From contig NC_080572.1 of the NCBI RefSeq assembly GCF_030247185.1, forward strand, positions 99,559,198-99,623,197: a stretch of 64,000 bases of DNA, given 5' to 3'. Under the pieces are notes generated by a model. It searched no databases and had not been told where the DNA came from. It saw only the letters and a program-made list of their open reading frames with translations. Position 1 is the stretch's first letter. The number at the start of each line of letters is the position of its first letter. This document shows positions 45,834-56,051 of the stretch, one piece after another. The position numbers and the translations under genes were made by a program. The DNA is from Malaya genurostris. Lineage: Eukaryota; Arthropoda; Insecta; Diptera; Culicidae.

Positions 45834-47799
45834 TAGAAAAAAATCTTGCTGCTAGGTGGATTACGCACGTTTTTACGTTTTGCGTTCGACTCATCAGTGC
45901 ATTGCAGTTCACGTTGAGTTTCCACACCAATCAACAGTTCAACTTGAACCCCTAAACAGACGCAAAGCCATCTGTACTCAAGACACTTAATCAAGCCTTA
46001 TTGATCGTTTTCAGCTAGTAGTTTGATATTTATTTGATATAGCAACGCCCTGATGAAACGAAGACGAAACAGAAAAAAGTAAATAAAAACCATGAATGCT
46101 TATTCTAAAACGGAGTCACCCTATTCACTTTGTATTTTGGCTTTACTTGATTCGCTGTTGATTTGAACCTGACCGTGGAATTCGAATATTGTAATTATAG
46201 TCGACTTTACCTGCGACAAACAATCTCATTTACTCACTACCTCAACAAAGTTGCATTCTTTATAAGTTTACATCGAAAACAACAGCACTAACATGAGGGA
46301 ATAAATACAAATGTGCAGATACATTTCATGCGACTCCGCAAGGATAACTGCAAGTGAATGTGCTTCGTGCCTTGCTGATAGCTGCAACACGATACCTGCG
46401 GATCGCGAACATACCTCTCGACACACGTTCTTTGATATGACCGGTCGGATTTTATTTCATTCGCTTCATTAACCGGAGACGGCTTAAATCGTATCTGACA
46501 TGGGAATGATTTGTCATGGGAAATTTCTACGTTCGTTGGTTTACATTTTCGGCGAGCTTTTGGAACGAAGAGGAAATTAGAGCTATATCAATCATACGAT
46601 AGTTTAATGGCAGTCGCTAACGAGTTGCTGTCCTAATGAGACAAGTTTTTACATACTAAGCTCTGGAACTAGTGATAAATTCTATCAAACTGAACAATCG
46701 TCATCATTGCCCGTTGCCGGTTCTGGGGTAGTAATTGGAAATGTGGTATTTATGAAATCCATGAACTTGTTTCACACTTTAAACCATTATTCATTAAACT
46801 TTAGTTTCCAGGATTATTAAACTTCGATTACACGGAGCGCAACAACAAACTGTGAATCCGGTACGTCTGACACCTAGAACTATCACGTAAATTTATGTGG
46901 TACTTATTATCAACGCAGTTGTACCTCGTAGCGAAATGTTGACTGATTTTGCAGTTTATTTGCAAGTCGGCAACGTTGGCACCCATATGCCTTCTAATGA
47001 GAGATGTTTGAGCTGACGAAAGCTTGAGTGTGTAATTTAATATTGTTTAATTGCGAATGCAATCAAAATTAATGACTGCAGTTGATTAAATGACATTAAA
47101 ATGCACTCGCCTAACCAGTCTGTCACGGCGAATCCTAGCGACGTTCAAAGCTATTTGCAATGAAATACTGAAATTACGATCCTTGTTCCTAACAGAGTGT
47201 GCTTCATTTTTAGTTTTTCATTTTACATTGTGACTTAAATTTTTGTCACACCAGTCGGAGAAAAAGTGTCCAACTATGATACATATGATACTATCTTAAT
47301 TACAATAATTTATAATCACTGCTTCACAACCGAGAGGCGTCACAAATGGCTAAGCTATGCTCCGTCCGGATCTACCAACTCCAATCTTCGTAAAAATGTG
47401 ATTCGTTCAAAATTTTACGATACACATATAGATAGATCTGCTTTCTCAAACGGAGTGGGACACGGAACAGAATTCGTAACAGTATGCCGTGTGGTGCCTT
47501 CGAGTTATAAGCTGAGACTCTGGGAAATGATGGTGCTGTTTACAGAACAGAGCGGAAAAAAAGTATTTGTATTTTTATGCGTTGGGTGTTCTGGTGATGT
47601 GATCAGTTAGCAGAGATTACTGTTCGTTGTGTCGATAGTTGAGTTGATTAAAAATAGTACGAAATCTGATAGCAAGTTCATTTTTTAGTAAAATTCATAA
47701 ATCTGTATACTTAAAGAGTGCACCAAATTTTATGTATTTTTTCGATGATTCTTGTAACTATCGTTATTGGTTTTATTTTTTTTGAGGAAAATATCTTAG
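45834..47799. other. Gene-free stretch
   Basis: No supported exon. A 114-codon frame at 47266-47610 opens with GTG, has no recognisable domain and no splice context, and is not called. The 46.3-46.6 kb part has higher GC but no repeat or gene signature. Confidence 0.35.
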
Positions 47800-48210
47800 T
47801 TTTTCCCTTTCTCGAGTTCATCGAGATAGCATAGTGTTTGTGTGTGTATGTACGCAAAATATGCACTTGCTTTTCTCGGAGATGGCTGAACCGATTTTTA
47901 CTAACTTAAATGAAAGGAAATTACTTTCCCATATTGAATTTAAACGTTCCAAATTCCGGTTCCTGAATTACAGAGTGAAGTTTGTTTAAAAAAACGAAAA
48001 GTTCTAATAACTTTGGCACAAAACTGATTACAAATTGTATTTTATTTAGTTGTTGGCCAAACGAACCGATTTTAGTTCTAGTTCTAGTAGTCCCGGTTCC
48101 GGAAGTATCGAAAACAGTAGACAAAAACTTCGAAAACGGAACTGTTTTCATTTTTGTTTTTATTCGTGATTCGATGAGATAGGCACCACTAGGAGTATTG
48201 AAACAGTAAC
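47800..48210 (+). repeat. Family A repeat, copy A9, degenerate
   Basis: Head remnants (GTTCATCGAGATAGCATAGT, GTGTGTGTATG), a body unit with TTTTCTCGGAGATGGCTGAA and GGTTCCGGAAGTATCG, and a poor tail (GCACCACTAGGAGTATTGAA). Confidence 0.6.
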
Positions 48211-48614
48211 ATTTAGAAAAGTGTGGGCTTTGTCCTCTTTTATCAGTTCTAATAATCCTTTACTTTCCTTCATATCTAAAACTTGATCGACGTTTTGGTG
48301 TTTCGTTATATTTTTTAAAATAATAATATATAAGGTGAGGAAAAAGATAGAGTATAATATTCATCCATTCTAAATCATTTGAAATACCGTAGAAGAGATT
48401 TCGTAAGCATTCGAACTAGTAACCTGAAATAGAAGAGAAAACTATAAATGTAAGTAAGAAAAGTGAACTTAAGGAAACCGAATTAAAATTGTTTTGTATG
48501 TTTAAAAATAAATATAGTTTTGAGCTGACTCAACCAAAAGAGCTGCGGAAATTTAGTTTGTTTTTTTTTGTGAATTCGGTTTACAGTAGTTCCGAACAAT
48601 CTCAAAAATTTATA

Positions 48615-49806
48615 ATGATTGGTTCAAACCCTAACCCCGAGAATCCCGAACAGTCTGGCTACAATTGCGCGGCTTGCCATCGTCCAGACAACGATGAAAC
48701 GAATATGGTATTTAGAAAGAACTGGAACAGTTAGAGGAGGAGAAGAAAAAGCAAAAACGGCAAATTGAAAGAGAGATGATTTTGCACCGGAAGAGACTGC
48801 AAATGCAGCAGGAATTGCTTGATATGCGTCAGCAGCTGGAACGGGAGAAGCGGAATATGGAATTGGAGTTTGAGAAGGCGCAGTTGGAAAAGAAAATTGC
48901 GGAAGAAGAAGAGCATCAGAAGAATCTGAACGAAATGCGGGCAAATATGAATGAAAAGTTGAAATTGTTGAAGCTGAAGCGAACTGTTGAAAGTGATGTT
49001 GGAGAGTTGCAGAGCAATAAAGAATCTGCCGTCGGGCGTGTAGAGAAGGAAGGCTCAAATGAGAAAAGTCAAAACAGAACAATAGCGGAGAAAGCGAAAG
49101 CAGGAAAAATAGAGCCCGAGAATAAAAAGTCGAGAAATGGAAAGCCGGAAATTGCTGATCCGATATTAACAAGTTATTCTGATATTCGAGGAGCGTACCG
49201 TAAACATTCTACACCGAAGGTGACGGCTAGAGTTATTAACAAACAGGACGGCATCCCATACAATCTACCAGAGAGCTTTCCTTTGAATCGAGATAATGAC
49301 GTTACGCATTTCGGTCATCCGGAAATCCCGAAAAAGAAGGAAAACAATAGCGGCGGAAAAATGAAAATAGTGCCTGAAGTTTCGGAGTCTGAAAGTGAAA
49401 ATAGTTCAACGGATAAAAATGACATTTCGGAAGAAGACAGCGATAGCGATACAGAAAGTTACGTAGAAGAATAAAATAGCTCGGTGGATGAAGAAGATAG
49501 ATTCGAGAAAGAAGATGGCAGCGAAATGGAAAAAGAGAGTTCTGATAAAAGTGATAATGATGAAGTACCAGCAAGAAGAAAAAAGGAGACGCAACTTCGT
49601 AAGCATCGTAGCCAATACGACCCGACAAAGGCTCAGCTTTCTGCGCGTCAGTTTCTTTCAAAAAAGTTACCAGTCTTTTCTGGAAAGTTAGAAGAATGAC
49701 CTATGTTTATAAGAAGCTACGAAACGTCAACGAAACGTCACGTCTTCAGGAATGCTTGAAAGGTGAAGCGTTGGAAGCGGTAAGAAGCAGACTACTGTTA
49801 CCAAAA
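48615..49806 (+). pseudogene. BEL/Pao-type gag, degenerate
   Basis: From the ATG at 48615 the product starts with a cysteine cluster (CAACHRPDNDETN) like the N-terminal finger of insect BEL/Pao Gag. A deletion and frame change at about 48711 remove the rest of the finger. A long, highly charged coiled coil follows (LEREKRNMELEFEKAQLEKK) in the frame that runs to 49474. In-frame stops at 49472 and 49697 break it. The conserved Gag core is still visible as AQLSARQFLSKKLPVFSG, and after another frame change as LQECLKGEALEAVRSRLLLP. Gag packages the element RNA. No protease, integrase or LTR was found, so only a fragment survives. Confidence 0.75.
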
Positions 49807-49817
49807 AAAAAATTAAA

Positions 49818-49912
<95 letters not shown>
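49803..49912 (+). repeat. A-tract plus (TA)n microsatellite
   Basis: A run of about 33 mostly A residues is followed by about 38 TA units. It abuts the gag relic and ends its readable sequence. Confidence 0.95.
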
Positions 49913-49916
<4 letters not shown>

Positions 49917-50188
49917 TTATTTGTTGTTTTTTTCATTCATTCATTTTATTAGGTTTAAGTGTAATGACTGGTTGATGAATCCTCAACATGAATTATATCG
50001 AGAAAGCCGTATCTCGTCTGAGTTGTTTCGAAGTGCTGTACTTAAAACATGTAAATCACTAGTCACCTACGAAAATCAACTGGGTAACACTGTTAGGAAG
50101 TTATAGTTACTACAATAATTACTACAACAATAGTCAAATGTTAAAGCCTATAAAAATTCTTCTACTTCGGTTCCAAACAACCCAAGTA

Positions 50189-50510
50189 CACTGAGGTCTT
50201 TTTCACGCGGGGGATACGTATCGCGTAACTTCGGAAATCCGCGTGGCTTCGAAAATCCGCATAGAAAAAACCGAAAAATTAAAGTTTTTCTTTCTTATGC
50301 CAAATGTCTTAAATGCATTAAACGTCCACATCTGGTATTATCTCAAAACAAAATTTTTGAAAACAATTGACTTTGGGACTTTAGTAACTTTGGAAATTCG
50401 CACAGAAAACATCCACCAAACTAAAGAATTTTTTATGACAAATGTTCTAGAAATGCGCGAAACGTTCAGATCTGGTGTAATATAATTTTTTTTTTTGAAA
50501 ATTATTCGAC
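50189..50510 (+). repeat. TATGCG-family element, second type
   Basis: It begins TACACTGAGGTCTTTTTCAC, close to the terminal repeat of the element at 50758, and carries two internal copies of a segment with TTATG(C/A)CAAATGT and GAAACGTTCAGATCTGGT. The right end is not identified. Confidence 0.5.
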
Positions 50511-50757
50511 TTTTGAGCCCCCCCCCTTATGGCGTATTTTCATGATCACAAACACTCAAACTTTGACCGCCGGAAGAATTCATTCATCAAAATACGATCT
50601 TAAGGTGAAATTTACCACCAGGAAGTGAGCGCAAAAGTGTGGCCGCTTGAGTTGAATGAATCTTCGCACAAAGCAGATGATGTAAAACTGACACATAGAA
50701 ACTAGGAATATTTTTTGGTGATTGAGCGTAGTGGGCTTTTGATAATAGATATTATTA

Positions 50758-51046
50758 CACTAAGGTCTTTTTTATGCGGTCTTTTTTATGCGATTTTTTA
50801 TGCGACTTTTTTATGCGAGTTTTCAGAATTATGCGGTTTTTTTTATGCGAAGTTTCAGAGTTTGCGGTTTTTTTATGCGAATTTTCAGAGTTATGCAGTT
50901 TTTTTATGCGATTTTTTTATGCGAAGGTTCAGAGTTATGCGGTTTTTTATGCGAATTTTCAGAGTTATGCAATTTTTTTATGCAAATTTCAGAGTTATGC
51001 GGGTTTTTTATGCGGTACGTAAACTCGCATAAAAAAGACTTCAGTG
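50758..51046. mobile_element. TA-flanked MITE made of TTTTTTATGCG tandem units
   Basis: Terminal inverted repeats CACTAAGGTCTTTTTTATGC (left) and, reversed, CACTGAAGTCTTTTTTATGC (right) differ at two positions. They are flanked by TA at 50756-50757 and 51047-51048, the target of Tc1/mariner-type transposases. The 289-bp interior is a diverged tandem array of a unit of about 30 bp, TTTTTTATGCGAATTTTCAG. Phe/Cys-rich ORFs here are a product of the repeat. Confidence 0.85.
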
Positions 51047-51178
51047 TATATTATTTCTTTTCTAACACTTAAGACAAGCATTTCTATACATTCGACGTAC
51101 ACGTATTTTGTTGATTCTATTCTTTCAAATATATTCAACTGATGTTTTAAAAATTGGAAAATAGTATTTGAAGCGATG

Positions 51179-51794
51179 TTTGCCTTTCTCATATAGAAAG
51201 GTTATGCAATCACTGTGAAAACCGATTTTTGAACCGAGGCCCGGGGGGCCGAGTGTCATATACAATTCGACTCAGTTCGTTGAGTACGCAAAATGTCTGT
51301 GTGTGTATGTGTGTGTATGTGTGTGTATGTGCGTATATGTGTATGTAACGTTTTTTTGCACTAACTTTTCTCGGAGATGGCTGAACCGATTTTCACAAAC
51401 TTAGATTCAAATGAAAGGTCTTGAGGTCCCATAAAAAATTCCTGAATATTATTTGGATCCGACTTCTGGTTCGGGAATCCTGTAGGCCCATGCGTAATTC
51501 CTAAATTTCATGCGGATCCGACTTCCGGATCCGGAAATATAGGGTAAAGTGTGTTAAAAATTGTATATCATCACTTAAAATGGGGAAAAACCTTAAAAAA
51601 AATTCTAAATCGACCTCAAATCTTTTCCAATTGATAGTTTTTATCAGTGGACGGTCAAACAAACCGATTTCGGTTATTCTTTTAAGAATCGAAGAAAATT
51701 ATTTTGAAGAATACCACAGTATTATATATGATAGTATGATTGATATGAGAAAGGCATCATTACACCACTAGGTGGATTAAAACAGGTTTTTTTT
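51179..51794 (+). repeat. Family A repeat, copy A10, compact reference copy
   Basis: The head TTTGCCTTTCTCATATAGAA is followed by GTTATGCAATCACTGTGAAA, a GAGTGTCATATAC block, a GTGTGTATG microsatellite (51296-51347), one body unit (GATGGCTGAACCGATTTTCA, GATTCAAATGAAAGGTCTTG, GGATCCGACTTC) and a unique 3' half. It closes with AGAAAGGCATCATTACACCA and CTAGGTGGATTAAAACAGGT plus a T-run. It is complementary to A6 end to end, so these are the best copies for a consensus. No ORF is conserved between copies. Confidence 0.85.
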
Positions 51795-53210
51795 CCAAAA
51801 ATTCTGATTTTGAGACTCAAAACTATAATATTGTAGAAGAAATCGTCGAAATTTCAATATAATTTAAAGCAAATTTGCAAAATTTTCGCCAAACCAATCA
51901 TAGTTCTCGAAAACCAATTACGGCTTCACAAAGCAAAAATTAAAAATTGCAAGCATACTTTGCTGTTGTAAACTGAACTACGAAATGTTAAGTGTTTTTT
52001 GTTTTTCGAGAATCGATCCAGTTTTTGAATGATTGGTGAAATTCACAACGCTTGCATTCCACATTAATTTCACCTTAACACTCCTAATACCAAGCCTAAA
52101 AAAGTTACGCGAAGCACCAAGCCTCAAAAAAAGTTGGAACGGTAACTTTGAGCTACCATAGCTCAGTTGTTACTTGACCAATTTCGATAAATTTTTCACC
52201 CTCGAATTTTGTGAAGTTTGTAGATTATTTTAAGTATATCATTATTGGCAATCTTTTAGGAAAAACTAATGAAAATCAGATTTTTCCCGTTCCAAGTTTT
52301 TTTTCGAGCTCAAAACGTGCCCTATCTGCATTCATGCGGCACCTGCATCGCGAATCGGATATTGAGAACTTCAAATTTACCGAGTCATAACTTTGTTGTT
52401 AGTCAACCGATCTTCAAAATTTGTTCACCATTGGAAAGGTAATACTTCCAGAAATAAAATGCACTGAAAAAACCGAAAAATAGGGTTATCTACCCAAAGT
52501 TATAATGAAAACTGTAGATAGATGACCTAAGAAAAGATGAGACTTTTTACTATGATCGTAAATATCCCGAAATTCAAAGCGATGACCTATATATTTTTAT
52601 AAATCATTCGATTGCTAGTGATACCAGCTACAATTTTCGCTCAATTACCATTCCTACACAATCAGAAGAAAACATTGAGAAATCGATGAATTTATAAATA
52701 TATATGAATTTTTCATTTTTTTTCACATGTTTGTATATAACTCGAAAATTAAAGCGATGACATGTAAATTTTTTTGATTCAAAATATTGAAATCATTACC
52801 AGAAACAATGTATTGATGATCAAAATTATATATCCGTTCAAAGAATCTTAAGAAATTTGGTACAAATACAGAGAATTTGTGTTATTGGGAAAATTTTGCC
52901 AAACAACATGAAATCAAAACTTTTAAATTATGACTGGCGTGTTCAGGTAGCGTTTTCTGAACCGAAGTTATGAGCAAAACTAGTTCAAAAACAGGTTATT
53001 TTTAAACTGCTATATCTAACATTGAGGAAAACGAAAAAAATCCGTTTCTTGTATTTGACAAAAAATATTTTCGAGCATGTTTATAAAAAAAGGCGGAGGA
53101 GATATTTTTTAAAATTTTGTTCAATTATGTTCATACATTGGATTTTTCATTGAAAAATATTCGTATCAGTCATTTATTAGCTATATAAGGTATTTTTGTT
53201 TTCTAAAGTG

Positions 53211-53560
53211 TCATATTAATTCATTCAAAGTGCATATTCGGGAAGAAATCGTTCTGTATTCTTCGGGGAATGCAGAATGGTGTCGCTTTTGTAAAATCTC
53301 TAACGCCTCTCGGTGGTTGGAGGTTTTATCAACCGTGCATTTTGGCACCTGCAGATCGTTCAGCATCCTTTCGGGGATGCAGGACGACTTATTTCTTTCT
53401 GTTTTGTTCTGTTTTCCCACCTCACCCAATTCTCAATTCCCTTCCATGTTCCTTTTATCCTTCCCCTCCCATCAGGAAGTTGATGAGAAGCTACGCAAGG
53501 CACGAATCTCCAAATAACTAGGGGAACATGCCACTTGAGCCAATTAGTTCTGATAACATA
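53211..53560 (+). repeat. Probable LINE 3' fragment
   Basis: A C-rich block (CCTTCCCCTCCCATCAGGAA, then GAGAAGCTACGCAAGGCACG and CGCTTTTG-like phrases) has a composition unlike its AT-rich surroundings and resembles the 3' UTR style of mosquito LINEs. This is recognition by style only. Confidence 0.35.
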
Positions 53561-53572
53561 GGTGCAGGGTTT

Positions 53573-53697
53573 CATTCAGTAAAAAGCATTCAAACGAAGA
53601 GGTTGTTTTTCGAGACGAAGACAACTGTAGGCTGCGAATAGATTGGTTGGTAGGTGCAAATCGCAAAGGCTGCTGCAAAGCCAATATTCGGGGCGAT
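53573..53697 (+). repeat. 5' fragment of an I-type LINE related to the 34-kb element
   Basis: CATTCAGTAAAAAGCATTCA, AACGAAGAGGTTGT and AATATTCGGGGCG match the very first 150 bp of the full-length element at 34266 in the same order. The middle part is diverged. The homology stops at about 53697. A 5' end without the rest is unusual because LINEs normally lose their 5' end. Confidence 0.7.
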
Positions 53698-53734
53698 TCC
53701 AGTTTCATAAGTGCCTGAAATAGTGAAACTCACT

Positions 53735-53925
53735 TCACTGAGAAATATGGCCTAACCGATTTGAGAACTGTTTCAATTTGTAGGTTACACTAGTTCATGC
53801 ACTAGCTTCCATGTTTTTCAAAAATCAAACAAAACTGTTTGAAGAATACATTTTTATATGAGAATAAGAGAGATATGAGAAAGGCATCATTACACAACTA
53901 GGTGGATAAAAACAAGTTTTACTTA
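53735..53925 (+). repeat. Family A repeat, copy A11, tail fragment
   Basis: ATGGCCTAACCGATTTGAG is followed by the tail GATATGAGAAAGGCATCATT and AACTAGGTGGATAAAAACAA. The head and most of the body are absent. Confidence 0.65.
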
Positions 53926-55700
53926 ATTTCGTATGATTTTTGTGCTAAATTCAGAATTCTACTTTTTCTAAATTGTTTACTAATAGAAAATTCAAATAAT
54001 TTTCGAATTCTATACATTCCGAAATAATTCTAAGTTTGTGATATTTAAATTCTAATATTCTATCGATTATAATTGATGTCGTTTAGGATAGCGGAAAATT
54101 TAAGATATATTTTTTTGTTCTCAATTGCTAGTAAAACAAAAATCAAGCAATATTTTTTTTAAACTTTAGTTGGTTTCTTTGGCCATGGGTTAGTATATGG
54201 AATTCGTATAAATTTACGTTCTATTTCTTTTTGTACAAAGCCATTGAAATAATTTAAAATTTTCGTGTTGTAACAAAATTTATTTTATTAATAGAAACAA
54301 ATTCTACGTCTCTTTGAAACAGATGAATTCAAAACGGATTCCAATATTTTCACTTTCATTTGCAGAAACGTTGGAACGCAATATATATCAGAAATTTTGA
54401 AATTTTCGATCTTCTACCGATTTTTTGAGATTTTACGGAAAACCTAAAACAAAAAAACCTAATTTTAGTAGTTATCAATTCCGTTTGGGTTGTGCATGAA
54501 AATTGTTTAGATCTTTTGTCCAATACAAAAACATTATTATTTTTAGAGTTTAGGTATATTTACCAAAATTTTTAAGATTTATAGTGAAATCCAAGTTTCA
54601 GTTTTTTTTGTAAATTTTGTTCATAATAAATTTCCAACTAAAATAATAAAAAAATATATGTCATAAAATTTCAAAGTTTTGATTTGTTTTTTTTTTTGGC
54701 AAAATTTTCCCAATAATAGAAATTCTCTGTATTTGTACCAAATTTCTTGAGATTCTTAGAACGGATATATAATTTTGATCATCAATACATTGTTTCTGGT
54801 AATGATTCCAATATTCTGAATCAAAAAAATGTACATGTCATCGCTTTAATTTTTGAGTTATATACAAACATGTGGAAAAAATTGAAAAATTCATATATAT
54901 TTATAAATTCATCGATTGTTTAATGTTTTCTTTTGATTGTGCAGGAAAGGAAGTTGAGCGAAAATTGTAGCTGGTATCGCTAGCAATCGAATGATGTATA
55001 AAAATATATAGGTCATCGCTTTGAATTTCGAGATATTTACGATCATAGTAAAAAGTCTCATCTTTTTTTAGGTCATCTATCTACAGTTTTCATTATAACT
55101 TTGGGTAGACAACCCTATTTTTAGTTTTTTTCAGTGCATTGTATTTGTGGAAGTAGTACCTTTCCAATGGTGAACAAATTTTGAAGATCGGTTGACTAAC
55201 AACAAAGTTAGGACTCGGTGAAGTTGAAGTATTCAATATTTTCTATGCGACGTTTATGCCAAAGGAAAGAAAATTGGAAAGCAGATGCGCATATTAGGCG
55301 CGTGAAATAAACTTGGAACGGGAAAAATCAAATTTTCATTGGTTTTCCTTCGCCAATCGTCTGCTACAAAGTTTTGGAATCAATCTACGAACTTCACAAA
55401 ATTCGAGGGTGTAAAATTTATTGAGATTCGTTGAAAAACAGCTGAGCTATGACAGCTCAAAGTTACCGTTCCAACTTTTTTTGAGGCTTGGTATTTGGAG
55501 TGTTAAGGCAGTCTTGTAAATTATCACCATTTTTGGTGCCTGTTGTGATCAAAATTTCATTTTCCTTTACAAAGGTGCAGAAAGCTTTCCAAATAAGTAA
55601 TTTCGATAGGAATATAAATTTCGAAATCTTCTTTCCTATTATTAGTTCGTGGAATCAGGTTGCTGCCGTTCACCGTAGTTTGGGATGTTTTGAGCCTCGC

Positions 55701-56051
55701 ATGAAAGTAATCCAGAATCTGGATCTTCTGAACGAACTGATCACTGAGCTGTTAAATATGAGTAAAGGTCAAATACTTGTCTGTATTTTCTATCTCATTG
55801 CCCGGTTGAATATGAGACAACTAGAAATTCTCCTGGAACGAGCCTTCAAGCAAATGAGAGGTCTCCATCGAACTATTATTTACACTCATTTCGGTTGCGT
55901 TACAACATGTTTCATTTTCATCCACGTATATCGGTTGAACGGGCGGTCGATCGAAGAAATAAATAACCATTACGACAAGAGCTGCCGCTTATATTCGAAT
56001 TCTGCCTTTACATGTGCCGCATCGAGGTACACATGCAAGATAAAAGTATAA
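55701..56051 (+). CDS. Unassigned ORF, possible exon
   Basis: A frame of 117 codons from the ATG at 55701 lies just outside the right arm of the inverted repeat. The frame stays open further upstream, and a possible acceptor (TTTCCTTTACAAAGGTGCAG) precedes it near 55577. The product looks helical and partly hydrophobic (LLNELITELLNMSKGQILVC, then FGCVTTCFIFIHVYRL) with one possible membrane segment, but I recognise no family. A chemoreceptor exon is conceivable; nothing proves it. Composition is less AT-biased than the surroundings, which is why it is listed. Confidence 0.3.
   Translation: MKVIQNLDLLNELITELLNMSKGQILVCIFYLIARLNMRQLEILLERAFKQMRGLHRTIIYTHFGCVTTCFIFIHVYRLNGRSIEEINNHYDKSCRLYSNSAFTCAASRYTCKIKV

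Larger units (their letters stand above)
52073..55511. repeat. Large inverted-repeat element, arms of about 0.85 kb
   Basis: Left arm 52073-52937 and right arm 54658-55511 are reverse complements with scattered differences. Outer ends are CCTTAACACTCC and GGAGTGTTAAGG; shared blocks include TTGGAACGGTAACTTTGAGC, TTTGTTCACCATTGGAAAGG, GCGATGACCTATATATTTTT and CAGAGAATTTNTNTTATTGGG. The 1.7-kb centre holds AT-rich sequence and three foreign fragments (53.2, 53.57 and 53.7 kb). The left end has an extra 25-bp repeat of the ACCAAGCCT segment. No transposase and no clear flanking duplication were found. It could be a foldback-type DNA transposon or an inverted pair of one dispersed repeat. Confidence 0.8.

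Noticed and set aside
46098..46124. Right inverted repeat of the ITmD37E element
   Set aside because: The match to 44682-44701 needs gaps and several mismatches, and no TA duplication could be fixed, so the element ends were not called.
47266..47610. 114-codon forward ORF
   Set aside because: It starts with GTG, has no recognisable motif and no splice or promoter context; left as possible chance.
48624..49172. 182-codon reverse-strand ORF
   Set aside because: It is the shadow of the charged coiled-coil part of the BEL/Pao gag relic.
50715..51072. Three overlapping Phe/Cys/Met-rich ORFs
   Set aside because: They are frames of the TTTTTTATGCG tandem MITE.
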